The notes: a model not told the origin generated them from the sequence alone. A stretch of 64,000 bases of DNA from Gemmatimonadota bacterium (GCA_021413975.1 JAIOPJ010000054.1:62001-126000), one strand, 5' to 3'; positions 44,571 to 53,516 are shown, counted from the stretch's first letter. A program made the numbers and translations.

Positions 44571-44926
44571 AGGTTCTTCCGCACGATCTCCACGACCATC
44601 TCGGCGTGGACCGGCTTCTCGTACACGTTCGCGGCACCAAGCTCCCGCAACTCGGCGTGCGTGTGATCCGCGTAGCCGGTGAGGAAGATCAGTGGCGGCG
44701 GCGCCGCGCGGGTCCGCAGCTCGGCGAGCAGCGCCGGCCCGTCCATCACCGGCATCCGCACGTCGCTGATCACGAGGTCGACGGGCGACGCATCGAGCTG
44801 CGTGAGCGCCTCGCGTCCGTCACCCGCCACGGCGACCGCGTAGCCGTTCGCCCGCAGGACCCGCTGCAGCAGGCGTCCGAGGATCGGCTCGTCGTCCACC
44901 ACGAGGATGCGTTGTTCGCCCGTCAT
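44555..44926 (-). CDS. Stand-alone receiver-domain (CheY-like) protein
   Basis: A 123-residue single receiver domain. The acidic pocket is in RILVVDDEP, the phospho-acceptor Asp in LVISDVRMPVMDG, Thr in FLTGYADH and Lys in YEKPV. No output domain is present. It lies 37 bases after the stop of the M28 peptidase gene on the same strand, though a functional link is not obvious. The cognate kinase is not adjacent; the LytS-type kinase of this window already has its own partner. Confidence 0.9.
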   Translation of the reverse strand: MTGEQRILVVDDEPILGRLLQRVLRANGYAVAVAGDGREALTQLDASPVDLVISDVRMPVMDGPALLAELRTRAAPPPLIFLTGYADHTHAELRELGAANVYEKPVHAEMVVEIVRKNLPARD

Positions 44927-44963
44927 GCCGGCACCTTCGATGCAGAGGGGTCTGGCGGTGCGA

Positions 44964-46778
44964 TCACGGGATCGGCTTCGGCCGCGCCGGCTTGCTGCCG
45001 TTCAGCCGCGGCCGCGGACCGTTCCCCACCTCGATCGTGATGTCGCGCAGGAGCGTCGTGATCCGCGCGTAGTGCGGATAGTCGATGAACTCCGGCTCGT
45101 CGCTGCGCTGGTGATAGTCGCCGTGCAGCCCGGTGAAGAAGAACGCGATCGGCACGCCCTCGCGGGCGTAGTTGAAGTGGTCGCTGCGGCCGTAGAGGTT
45201 GTTGTAGTCCGGCCAGGCAGGGATCGGGACGTCGAACTTGTAGTCGAGGGCGAGCGGGCGCGCCTGCTTGCGGTTCGCCGCCTGCACCGTCTCGCCGAGG
45301 TCCTTGGAGTCGAAGAACGAGCCGATCACGCCGACGAAGTCATCGCCGCCACCCGGCAGGTCCTCGGCGCGGCCGCGGCCGATCATGTCGACGTTGATCT
45401 GCGCGACCACGGAGTCGATCGGCACCGTCGGGTTGCGCGTGAAGAAGGCCGAGCCCACGAGGCCGCCCTCTTCGCCAGTGTGCCAGATGAAGATCGTCGA
45501 GCGCTTGGGCTTCACCGGCATCGCCGCCATCGCCTCGGCGATCTCGAGCACGCCCATCGAGCCCGACCCGTCGTCGTCGGCGCCGTTGTTGATCGAGTCC
45601 ATGCGCGCCACCGGATGCACGCGGCGGATGCTGTCCATGTTCACCTTGAACGTCGAGAGCACCTCGATCGTAGGTTGCACCATGTTGTTGGCGATCCTCC
45701 AGCGGATCCGCAGGTCGTTGAACACCTTGAGCGAGTCCTTGTCGACCGGCGTCGAGAAGCCCACGTGGTCGTTGTGCGCGCCGATCGCGACGTATTGGTT
45801 GCGCAGCACCGGGTCGCTCCCCGGCAGCACCGCGACCACGTTCCGCGCGAACTCCGTCGGGAGTTCGACGAAATCGAGGGCGGCGTTCACGGTGCCGCCC
45901 TTGGTGCCGGTCGCGACGCCCTCGAAGCGCGAACGCGAGAAGAGCCGCGCCGCGGCGTCTCGGGTGATGCGGAAGGTCGCCTGCGGCTGCAGCGCCGCGA
46001 GCTGCTGACGGAGCATCGCCATGGTGTCGACCACCGCGGGCGCGGCGCCCGGCGGCGCGCCGCGAGGTGCGCCGATCTGCGAGGCGACCGTGGGTTCGTT
46101 GATCGCCGCGCGCTGCGCGGGCGTCAGGTCGTCGAGGTCGATCGTGGCCACGGCCGCCGCGTCGGCGAACCGGTTGGGCGCCTGCGGGCCGCCGAAACGG
46201 GCACCGCCGAACGCCTGCGGACCCTGCGGCCCGCCCGCGCCGCGGCGCCCCGGGGCGGGGAGCAGCACCACGAACTTCCCGGCGGCATCGGCCGCGCTGA
46301 TCTGCGTCGTGGTATCACCCGCCGTGCCGCCGAAGACGACCTCGGCCCCCGAGACCGGCCGTGGCGCGCGCTGCCCCGGCACCGCTACCACATCCTGGTT
46401 CCATGCGAGCGGATTGCCGTTGACGGTCACGCGCGAGCTCGTCGTGAACTTGCGCAGGTGGTACGGCAGCACCTGGAAGTAGGTCCCGTTGTCGCCCATG
46501 GGCACGAGGCCGAGCCGCTTCATCTCGGCGGCGATGTAGTCGGTGCCCTTCTTGTTGCCGAAGCGCCCCACCTGCCGACCCTGCATCGAGTCGTCGGCGA
46601 ACTGGTAGAGGCGGATCTGAAGGTCGCGCGCCGAGATCGCGGCGGCCGTGGGGGCCGGTCGCATCGTCGGCGGGTTGCCGTAGCGGTTGACCTTGGGCGC
46701 GGACTGGGCGGCGCCCGAGAGGGGCAGCGCGACGAGCGGCAGGACGAGGGCGAGACGGGCGAGCCCGAAGGACCGCAT
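44964..46778 (-). CDS. Secreted M28 metallopeptidase
   Basis: A 604-residue exported peptidase (signal ARLALVLPLVALPLSGAAQ). An N-terminal region with a PA-type insertion is followed by the M28 zinc domain: IGAHNDHVGF, NNGADDDGSGSMGVLE, WHTGEEGGLVGSAFF, INVDMIGR and SDHFNYAREG supply the five ligands and the general base pair. The ATG at 46778 follows GGAGCACAT. A glycine/proline-rich insert (residues ~168-190) is unusual. Probably an aminopeptidase of the periplasm or surface. Confidence 0.9.
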   Translation of the reverse strand: MRSFGLARLALVLPLVALPLSGAAQSAPKVNRYGNPPTMRPAPTAAAISARDLQIRLYQFADDSMQGRQVGRFGNKKGTDYIAAEMKRLGLVPMGDNGTYFQVLPYHLRKFTTSSRVTVNGNPLAWNQDVVAVPGQRAPRPVSGAEVVFGGTAGDTTTQISAADAAGKFVVLLPAPGRRGAGGPQGPQAFGGARFGGPQAPNRFADAAAVATIDLDDLTPAQRAAINEPTVASQIGAPRGAPPGAAPAVVDTMAMLRQQLAALQPQATFRITRDAAARLFSRSRFEGVATGTKGGTVNAALDFVELPTEFARNVVAVLPGSDPVLRNQYVAIGAHNDHVGFSTPVDKDSLKVFNDLRIRWRIANNMVQPTIEVLSTFKVNMDSIRRVHPVARMDSINNGADDDGSGSMGVLEIAEAMAAMPVKPKRSTIFIWHTGEEGGLVGSAFFTRNPTVPIDSVVAQINVDMIGRGRAEDLPGGGDDFVGVIGSFFDSKDLGETVQAANRKQARPLALDYKFDVPIPAWPDYNNLYGRSDHFNYAREGVPIAFFFTGLHGDYHQRSDEPEFIDYPHYARITTLLRDITIEVGNGPRPRLNGSKPARPKPIP

Positions 46779-46887
46779 ATGTGCTCCGACGAGGGATGAT
46801 CGGGAGAGAGAGGACCCGCCGAAGTTACGCGTTCGACCGGCCGGACGTTCGGGAGCCCGGCAGGGTCCGTGGAGCCGCCAGCGCATG

Positions 46888-46893
46888 TATATT
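46888..46893 (+). promoter_or_regulatory. -10-like hexamer TATATT
   Basis: TATATT preceded by TG lies 58 bases before the GTG at 46951. It overlaps the competing ATG start at 46885 of the same frame, so if it is a promoter the upstream start cannot be used. Confidence 0.3.
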
Positions 46894-46950
46894 CGTCTCT
46901 TCCTCCGCGCCGCGCCCACGTCCCGTCCCGCACGTCCCGACCACCCCAGA

Positions 46951-49248
46951 GTGCATTCCGCGTCCGGCCAGCTGATCGAGAGCATTCGGCGCGCACTCGC
47001 TCCCGACTATGGCGTCGAGCGCGTGCTCGGCTCCGGAGGCACGGCGACGGTCTTCCTCGCCGAGGATCGCAAGCACGACCGGATGGTCGCGATCAAGGTC
47101 CTGCACCCGGAACTCGCGCATACCCTCGGCGCCGAGCGCTTCCTGCGCGAGACCCGGCTCGCGGCGCGCCTGACGCATCCGAACATCGTGCCGTTGCTCG
47201 ACTCGGGCCGCGCCGGCGACGCGCCGTTCTTCGTGATGCCGTACATCGAGGGTGAGGCGCTCCGGGCCCGCCTCGAACGCAGGCAGCTCTTCCCGCTCGC
47301 CGACGCCGTGACCCTCATCCGGGAGGTCGCCGACGCACTCGACTACGCGCACGCGGCCTGGATCGTGCACCGGGACATCAAGCCGGAGAACATCCTGCTC
47401 CTCCGCGGCCACGCGCTCATCGCCGACTTCGGCATCGCGCGCGCACTCACGCAGGCGACGGGGTCCACCGAGAACACGACCGCGGGTCTCGTGCTCGGCA
47501 CGCCGGCCTACATGAGCCCCGAGCAGGCGGCCGGCGAGCACGATCTCGACGGACGGAGCGACATCTACTCGCTTGCGACGGTGCTCTTCGAGATGATCAG
47601 CGGCGTCCCGCCCTTCTCGTCGCCGACCACGCAGGGGCTCATCGCGAAGCGCTTCCGCGAGACGGCGCCGCGCCTCGCCGGCCTCGTGAAGGACCTCCCG
47701 ATCTGGGTCGACGAGGCCGTCGCCTCGGCGCTCGCCCTGGAGCCGGACGAACGACCGAGCACGGCGCTCGCGTTCGCCCGCCGCATCGCGCTCCCCTCCG
47801 ACGAGGGCCCGTCGGCGACGCCCGGTGCGAGCGCGCTCTCGGCACTGCGCACGAGTGGCGTGCCCGGGGCGCCGGCGCTGCCCTCCGTCGCCGTGCTGCC
47901 GTTCGCGAACCTGAGCAACGACCCCGAGAACGAGTTCCTCAGTGATGGCATCACCGAGGAGATCATGAGCACGCTCAGCCGCCTGCGCACCATGCGAGTG
48001 GCGGCGCGCGCCTCGTCCTTCGCCTTCAAGGACCGCAAGACCGACGTGCGCGAGTTCGCCGAGCGGCTCGGCGTGGACCATGTGCTCGACGGCAGCGTCC
48101 GTCGCGCCGGCGGGCGCGTGCGGATCAACGCCGAGCTCGTGGACGCGCGGTCCGGCTTCCAGCTCTGGTCCGACCGCTTCGACCGGCCGTTCGACGACGC
48201 CTTCGCGATCCAGGACGAGATCGCCCGCGCCATCGCCGATGCGCTCTCGGCGACCCTGCTCACCGACACGCGCAACACGGCGCGCGAGAGCATCGCCGGT
48301 GCCGCGTACGAGTCCTACCTCCGCGGACGGTTCGCGCTCAACAAGCGCACCGAGTCCGCCCTCGATGCGGCGGCGAAGCACTTCATCGACGCGGCCTCGG
48401 CGCAGCCGGGGTACGCACTCGCGTACGCCGGACTCGCCGATGCACTCGTGGTGCTCGGCATCTATGGCGCGCGTCCCGCCGCCGAGGTCATGCCCGAGGC
48501 CCGGGCGGCGGCCGAGCAGGCGCTGGCGATCGATCCCTCGCTCGGCGAGGCGCACACCACGATCGGCGCGGTCCGCGCCCTCTACGACTGGGATTGGACC
48601 GGGGCCGCCGATTCGTTCAAGCGCGCCGTCGCGCTCACCCCGCGCTACCCGACCGCCTGGCAGTGGCGCGCGATGGATCTCCTGCTGCCGCTCGGGAAGC
48701 TCGACGAGGCACGTGCCGTGATCGACCGCGCGCGCGCCCTCGACCCGCTCTCGATGGTCATCGCCACGAGCGTCGGCGTGGTCTATCATCTCGCCGGCGA
48801 CACCGCCGGTGCGGTGCGGGCGCTGCAGCGCGCGGAGGAGATGGATCCGAACTTCGGCATGACGCACTACTTCCTCGGCGGCGCGCTGCGCGATGCCGGC
48901 GACCTGACGGCCGCCGCGGCGGCCTTCCGGACCGCGATCGCCAAGACCGGCGGCACGCCGGAGATGACGGCCGGGCTCGCGCAGGTGCACGCACGCGCCG
49001 GCGAGGTCGACGCCGCTCGCGCGCTCCAGCGGGAACTCGAGGCGACCGCGGCGACGCGCAACGTGCCGGCGACCCTGCTCGCGCAGGTGCATGCCTCACT
49101 GCTCGAGATCGGCCCCGCTGTCGACGCGCTCGAACGCGCCGCCGAGGCGCGCGAGCCCGAACTCGTCTTCATCGGCGTGCGGCAGGCGTATGCGCCGCTG
49201 CGCGGCAACGCGCGCTTCGACGCCCTGCGCGCACGGATCGGCGTCTAG
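46951..49248 (+). CDS. Ser/Thr protein kinase with TolB-like and TPR domains
   Basis: A 765-residue protein. The kinase domain (residues ~10-275) has the glycine loop VLGSGGTATVFLAED, VAIKVLHPE, the catalytic HRDIKPENILL with Asp142, ADFGIAR and GTPAYMSPEQA. A TolB/FlgO-like segment follows (PSVAVLPFANLSNDPENEF, GSVRRAGGRVRINAELVDA). The remainder is TPR-like repeats to the C-terminus. No TM helix is evident, unlike PASTA kinases. The GTG at 46951 directly precedes the conserved start of such kinases; an in-frame ATG at 46885 would add an Arg/Pro-rich leader. The stop codon overlaps, tail to tail, that of the convergent flavoprotein. Substrates unknown. Confidence 0.9.
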   Translation: MHSASGQLIESIRRALAPDYGVERVLGSGGTATVFLAEDRKHDRMVAIKVLHPELAHTLGAERFLRETRLAARLTHPNIVPLLDSGRAGDAPFFVMPYIEGEALRARLERRQLFPLADAVTLIREVADALDYAHAAWIVHRDIKPENILLLRGHALIADFGIARALTQATGSTENTTAGLVLGTPAYMSPEQAAGEHDLDGRSDIYSLATVLFEMISGVPPFSSPTTQGLIAKRFRETAPRLAGLVKDLPIWVDEAVASALALEPDERPSTALAFARRIALPSDEGPSATPGASALSALRTSGVPGAPALPSVAVLPFANLSNDPENEFLSDGITEEIMSTLSRLRTMRVAARASSFAFKDRKTDVREFAERLGVDHVLDGSVRRAGGRVRINAELVDARSGFQLWSDRFDRPFDDAFAIQDEIARAIADALSATLLTDTRNTARESIAGAAYESYLRGRFALNKRTESALDAAAKHFIDAASAQPGYALAYAGLADALVVLGIYGARPAAEVMPEARAAAEQALAIDPSLGEAHTTIGAVRALYDWDWTGAADSFKRAVALTPRYPTAWQWRAMDLLLPLGKLDEARAVIDRARALDPLSMVIATSVGVVYHLAGDTAGAVRALQRAEEMDPNFGMTHYFLGGALRDAGDLTAAAAAFRTAIAKTGGTPEMTAGLAQVHARAGEVDAARALQRELEATAATRNVPATLLAQVHASLLEIGPAVDALERAAEAREPELVFIGVRQAYAPLRGNARFDALRARIGV

Positions 49249-50720
49249 GCGGTGAGGTAGTCGTCGGCGGCGACGCGCGCGGCCAGGCGCCGGAACCGAT
49301 CGACCCCGAAGGGCCAGAGCGTCGAGTTGCGCCCGGTGCGGTCGAGGTACCAGCTGCGGCACCCCCCCGCGTTCCAGACCGTCGTGGCGTGACTCGCGTC
49401 GATCCACGCCACATAGCGCGCCTGCGCGTCCGCACGCGGCTCGACCGCGCGCACATGGCGCGACTCGGCGAGCGCGAGCACGCCGAGTACGTGCTCGATC
49501 TGTGCCTCTGCCATGAGGACCACCGATGAGTGGCCGAGCCCGGTGTTGGGTCCGGCGAGCATGAACAGGTTCGGGAAGCCGGCGACGGTCGTCCCCATGT
49601 ACGCCTTCGGGCTCCCCTGCCAGGCGTCGGCGAGCGAGCGTCCGTTCCGTCCGATGATCGTCGGTGCCAGGATCGGGTCCGTCACGCGGAAGCCGGTCGC
49701 GAGGATGAGCACGTCGATCCCGTGCGTGCGACCGTCGGCGGTGGTGATCGCGTGCGCGCCGATGCGCTCGACGGCCGACGTGACCACCTCGACGTTGGGC
49801 CGGACCAGCGCGGGATAGTAGTCGTCGGAGAGCAGCAGTCGCTTGCAGCCCACGCCGTAGGTCGGTCGCAGCGCGCGCCGCAGCTGCGGGTCGCGCACCT
49901 GCGCCGCGAGGTGCCAGCCGACCGCGGCCTGGACCAGGCGTCGCGGCAGGGGGTGGCGGAACGGAAGGAACATCATCTCGTGCCAGGCATGCAGCGCTCC
50001 GCGCGCGATGCGCTGCGTGAACGGCACGCGGGCGTAGAGCGCGCGACGCCACGCGGGGACCGCGCGATCGTGCCGCGGGAGCACCCAGGCTGGCGTGCGC
50101 TGCAGCACGATCAGCCTGGCGACGCGCGGCTGGATCGCGGGGATCACCTGGATCGCCGACGCGCCGGTGCCGATGACGGCGACGCGCCTGCCGTCCAGCG
50201 GGACCTCAGCGTCCCACTGCGCGGTGTGGAAGCTCGCACCGGTGAACTGGTCGAGGCCCGGCAGTGGAGGGACGCTCGGATCGCTGAGCGCGCCGTTCGC
50301 CATCACCAGGTGCTGTGCCCGCCAGAGGCCGGAGGTCGAGGTGACCACCCACTCCTGTGCCGGCTCGTCCCACCGCGCACCATCCACCGCATCGTTGAAG
50401 CGGATCAGCGGCGTGATGCCGTGATCGTCGGCCACGCGGCGCAGGTATGCCTGGATCTCCGGCTGCGGCGAGAAGGTGCGGGTCCAGCCGGGGTTGGGCG
50501 CGAAGGAGAACGAGTAGAGCGTGGACTCCACGTCGCAGGCGCAGCCGGGGTATCGATTGTCGCGCCAGGTGCCGCCCAGGTCGGCGGCGCGTTCCAGGAT
50601 CACCACGTCGGTGATGCCGCGCTCACGCAGCCGGATCGCCATGCCGATGCCGGCGAACCCGGTCCCGATGATGAGGACGCGGGCCGAACGCGGTGCGGAG
50701 CGATTCCCCGGGACTGTCAT
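49245..50720 (-). CDS. Baeyer-Villiger-type flavin monooxygenase
   Basis: A 491-residue FAD/NADPH enzyme. FAD site VLIIGTGFAGIGMAIRL at the N-terminus, GGTWRDNRYPGCACDVES, the Baeyer-Villiger fingerprint FTGASFHTAQW, a second Rossmann motif VAVIGTGASAIQ and the closing motif DVLILATGF. Family members insert oxygen next to ketones or oxidise S and N centres. The ATG at 50720 is the only plausible start, and it lies within the loop of a perfect hairpin. The cytochrome c gene ends 21 bases upstream on the same strand, so the two may be co-transcribed unless the hairpins terminate. Substrate unknown. Confidence 0.9.
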   Translation of the reverse strand: MTVPGNRSAPRSARVLIIGTGFAGIGMAIRLRERGITDVVILERAADLGGTWRDNRYPGCACDVESTLYSFSFAPNPGWTRTFSPQPEIQAYLRRVADDHGITPLIRFNDAVDGARWDEPAQEWVVTSTSGLWRAQHLVMANGALSDPSVPPLPGLDQFTGASFHTAQWDAEVPLDGRRVAVIGTGASAIQVIPAIQPRVARLIVLQRTPAWVLPRHDRAVPAWRRALYARVPFTQRIARGALHAWHEMMFLPFRHPLPRRLVQAAVGWHLAAQVRDPQLRRALRPTYGVGCKRLLLSDDYYPALVRPNVEVVTSAVERIGAHAITTADGRTHGIDVLILATGFRVTDPILAPTIIGRNGRSLADAWQGSPKAYMGTTVAGFPNLFMLAGPNTGLGHSSVVLMAEAQIEHVLGVLALAESRHVRAVEPRADAQARYVAWIDASHATTVWNAGGCRSWYLDRTGRNSTLWPFGVDRFRRLAARVAADDYLTA

Positions 50721-50731
50721 CCCGGGGAATC
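50702..50731. repeat. Perfect inverted repeat enclosing the monooxygenase start codon
   Basis: GATTCCCCGGG and CCCGGGGAATC (11-base arms) flank the 8-base loop ACTGTCAT. On the transcript the loop reads ATGACAGT, so the start codon of the monooxygenase sits in the loop and the stem covers the ribosome-binding region. It could control translation, be an operator, or be the terminator of the upstream cytochrome gene. Confidence 0.8.
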
Positions 50732-50741
50732 TGCCCTGCTG

Positions 50742-50766
50742 CTACAGCTTGTGCGACAAGCTGTAG
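50742..50766 (-). terminator. Hairpin over the cytochrome gene end
   Basis: A perfect 11-base inverted repeat CTACAGCTTGT / ACAAGCTGTAG with a 3-base loop covers the last codons and the stop of the cytochrome gene. No T-tract follows. It is the first of two tandem hairpins before the monooxygenase. Confidence 0.5.
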
Positions 50767-51182
50767 ACGTACGCCGTGACCGCGCGCGACTGCTCGAGCT
50801 TCAGCGGCGCGCCTCCGAACGGGGGCATGATGCTCGTGAACTGCTTGGGGGCCATCACGCCGCTCGACACCGTCTTGTGGATCCCTTCCCAACTGCCGTC
50901 GCTGTGCAGCCACTCGGCGTCGGTGAGATTCGGCGCGACCGTTCCCTGGTCACCCTTAGGACCGTGGCACGACTGACAGGAGGTCGCGCCGATCAGGCCG
51001 TGGAAGAGGCTGTCGCCCAGGGCGAGCATCTGCGGCGTGATCTCCTTGGGATCCCACGAGACGGTCTCGGCGGTCGGCGCCTTGTCGTCGTCGCGCTTGG
51101 ATGCGCCGTTGTCGTCGTCGCCCTTGGCGCCGCAGGCCATGGCGCCGAGCAGGAGGGTCAAGGAGATGAGGGTGCGTCGCAT
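50742..51182 (-). CDS. c-type cytochrome lipoprotein
   Basis: A 146-residue protein with a lipoprotein signal (LISLTLLLGAMAC) and an acidic linker (KGDDDNGASKRDDDK). The single heme c site is CQSCH in GATSCQSCHGPKGDQG, with a likely axial Met in FTSIMPPFGG. This is a class-I cytochrome c anchored in the membrane, probably an electron shuttle to an oxidase or dehydrogenase. The Met at 51182 opens the signal; an upstream Met at 51218 lacks one. Its partner is not clear; the monooxygenase downstream normally takes electrons from NADPH, not cytochrome. Confidence 0.88.
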   Translation of the reverse strand: MRRTLISLTLLLGAMACGAKGDDDNGASKRDDDKAPTAETVSWDPKEITPQMLALGDSLFHGLIGATSCQSCHGPKGDQGTVAPNLTDAEWLHSDGSWEGIHKTVSSGVMAPKQFTSIMPPFGGAPLKLEQSRAVTAYVYSLSHKL

Positions 51183-51271
51183 GAGGTATCCGGTTCGGGG
51201 AAGGAGGATTTGGTGCACCGGGTAAAGATGCCGATTAGATGCACCTTAGCAAGTCGGGCGTGCCTCCGACC

Positions 51272-51913
51272 CTAGGTAGGCGAATCCCCGACAGGGTTCC
51301 GAGCGAGGAACCACTCGGCGATGAGCAGGTTCGGCACCCAGCAGGACCAGGCGATCACCGGGTAGGCACTCTCGAAGGCGAGGCCGGCGATGAGTGCCAC
51401 CGGGATCTGGATCCGCAGGCTCACGCCGGCGAGGATGAGCGCGAAGCTGCGGATCATCCAGCGCCGATGCTCCATGATCCGACCCCGGCGCACGAGCTGG
51501 AACGCGCGCCCGGTGGTCCCGAGCGTGAGGAGAGCGAGGCACCCGAAGCCGAGTCGCGCCGTGAGCCCGGTCTGAGCGAACGGTGCGAGCACGAGGCCGG
51601 CACTCGCTCCCACGAGCACTCCGATCACATAGAGGCGCCCGGTCCGGACGTGCATCGTGCTGCGCTTCCGCAGGCGACCGGTCATGAACTGCCACGGCCC
51701 CAGCAGGAGCGCGAGGCCGCCGCCCCCGAAGTGCGCAAGCACGGCGATCGGTACGGGCGACTCGCGCATGAACTGCGGGCGCAGATCGGGCCGCGCGAAC
51801 AGGGCGAGCCCATAGCCCGCGATCGCCGTGGCCATGAGCATCATGATGCTCCAGAGGACCACCGTCGACGTGGTCCAGTGTGCAGCGCGAGGGTGCGCGG
51901 TTGCCGGCGGCAT
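51272..51913 (-). CDS. DUF2306 membrane protein
   Basis: A 213-residue protein with six or seven TM helices. The family phrases are ALLLGPWQFMTGRLRKRS, MHVRTGRLYVIGVLVG and EHRRWMIRSFALILAGVSLR, with the conserved His and Arg that face the membrane interior. The function of DUF2306 is unknown. Its start is only 24 bases from the divergent lipoprotein gene at 51938, leaving little room for two promoters, so either start may really lie further in. Confidence 0.82.
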   Translation of the reverse strand: MPPATAHPRAAHWTTSTVVLWSIMMLMATAIAGYGLALFARPDLRPQFMRESPVPIAVLAHFGGGGLALLLGPWQFMTGRLRKRSTMHVRTGRLYVIGVLVGASAGLVLAPFAQTGLTARLGFGCLALLTLGTTGRAFQLVRRGRIMEHRRWMIRSFALILAGVSLRIQIPVALIAGLAFESAYPVIAWSCWVPNLLIAEWFLARNPVGDSPT

Positions 51914-51937
51914 CGCGACAAGCTACGCTCGTACTCC

Positions 51938-53440
51938 ATGCGACTGCTACTGCTGCTCTTCCTCATGGCCTGTGCCCCCCGATCGCGGTCAGCGTCTCTC
52001 GCGACCGCCCCCGCCGAGGTGCAGGGAACCGTCCTCACGCTCCGGCCCACGCAGCCCGGGCTGTTCTCGACACCCGGTGCACTGGTGAATGCGCTCGCCG
52101 ATGTCGATGCCGACGGGGATGCCGATCTCTTCGTGGGATTCAACGGCACGCCCAATCGCCTCTACCGCAATGATCGCGGTCTGTTCACCGACGTCGCCGC
52201 TGCCGCCGGCGTCGCCGACGCGCGCGCCACGCGGGCCGCCGCCTTCGGCGACTGGGATGCCGACGGCGATGCCGATCTCCTGGTCGGCTTCGCACCCGGT
52301 GCCGGTCCCGTGCTGCGGCTCTACCGCAACGACAAGGGCCGCTTCACCGACGCCACGGCGCTGGCCGGTCTCACGGTCGAGTCGGGCGCGGTGCGCCAAC
52401 CGGTCTGGGTGGACTTCGATGCCGACGACGATCTCGACCTCTTCATCGCATTCCGCGATCGTCCGAACATGTTGCTGCGCAACACCGCGGGTCGCTTGAC
52501 CGACATCGCCGCCGAGGTCGGACTGGCGGACGCGCGAAAGAGCGTCGGCGCGGTCTGGGCCGACCTCGACGCCGACGGCGACCTCGACCTGATCGTGGCG
52601 AACATGGACGGCGACGCGAACGGTCTGTTCCGCAACGACGGCGGGCGCTTCACCGACGTGGCCGAGGCGTGGGGACTCGCGTGGGGTGGCCGCACGCCGC
52701 GCGATGCGGCGAATGGAACGGTGCGTCCCTGCGTGGCCGACGTGAACGGCGACGGGCGCCTCGACCTGGTCACCGCCAACTATGGAACGCCGGGGCTCTT
52801 CCTCGCGACCGCCGACGGCAAGTGGACCGACGCCGGCGCCGCGTGGGGGATCGCCGTGGACGGGCACTATGACTCGTGCGCCCTCGCCGACGTGGATCAT
52901 GACGGTCGGCTCGATCTCTACATCAACGGCACGGTGACCCAGGGCAGGAACTGGCCCGACTATCTCTACCGCAACACCGGGACGGCCTTCTCGCTGGTGA
53001 CTCCGGCCGTGCTCACGGCGATCCCGGCCGATCATGGCGCGCAGTGGGCCGACCTGAACGGCGACAGGACCGCCGACCTGGTGCTCGCGGGGCAGGGGCC
53101 GCACGCGGTGCTGTTCAATGAACTGCCGCCCGATCGGGCGCGCCGATCGCTGCAGGTGCGCGTGCGTGACGCGCGTGGCTTCGCCACGCGCGCCGGCGCC
53201 GAGGTGCGCGTGTACGCGGCGGGAACACGACGGCTGCTCGGCATGCGGCTCGTGGACGCGGGGTCGAGCTACGACGCGCAGTCGGAGGTACCCGTCCACC
53301 TCGGGCTCGCGGAGTCCGGTCGTGTGGACATCGAGGTCACCTGGCCGGCGAACGGCGTGCGACAGGTGACCCGCAAGCGCAACGTCGCGCTCGGCGGCGC
53401 TGTGGTCGAGGTCAGAACGACGGAGCGACGCGCGCGGTAG
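51938..53440 (+). CDS. CRTAC1/ASPIC-like lipoprotein with VCBS/FG-GAP repeats
   Basis: A 500-residue exported lipoprotein (signal LLLLLFLMAC). It forms a propeller of FG-GAP/VCBS repeats with calcium-type loops: DVDADGDADLFVGF, DWDADGDADLLVGF, DFDADDDLDLFIAF, DLDADGDLDLIVAN, DVNGDGRLDLVTAN, DVDHDGRLDLYING and DLNGDRTADLVLAG. The C-terminal ~90 residues are a UnbV/ASPIC domain (RAGAEVRVYAAG, VDIEVTWPANGVRQ). Such proteins are surface or periplasmic calcium-binding; a specific role is unknown. Confidence 0.9.
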   Translation: MRLLLLLFLMACAPRSRSASLATAPAEVQGTVLTLRPTQPGLFSTPGALVNALADVDADGDADLFVGFNGTPNRLYRNDRGLFTDVAAAAGVADARATRAAAFGDWDADGDADLLVGFAPGAGPVLRLYRNDKGRFTDATALAGLTVESGAVRQPVWVDFDADDDLDLFIAFRDRPNMLLRNTAGRLTDIAAEVGLADARKSVGAVWADLDADGDLDLIVANMDGDANGLFRNDGGRFTDVAEAWGLAWGGRTPRDAANGTVRPCVADVNGDGRLDLVTANYGTPGLFLATADGKWTDAGAAWGIAVDGHYDSCALADVDHDGRLDLYINGTVTQGRNWPDYLYRNTGTAFSLVTPAVLTAIPADHGAQWADLNGDRTADLVLAGQGPHAVLFNELPPDRARRSLQVRVRDARGFATRAGAEVRVYAAGTRRLLGMRLVDAGSSYDAQSEVPVHLGLAESGRVDIEVTWPANGVRQVTRKRNVALGGAVVEVRTTERRAR

Positions 53441-53516
53441 TGCACGGTCCGTTGCGAGTTGCGGCGACCGGCGCGCCGCACCGGTTCGAGCGACCCGGAT
53501 CGCCGCCGCCTCGCGG

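Noticed and set aside
46951-49248. Adenylate cyclase fused to a kinase
   Set aside because: The segment after the kinase is TolB/FlgO-like followed by TPR repeats; no cyclase catalytic motif is visible.
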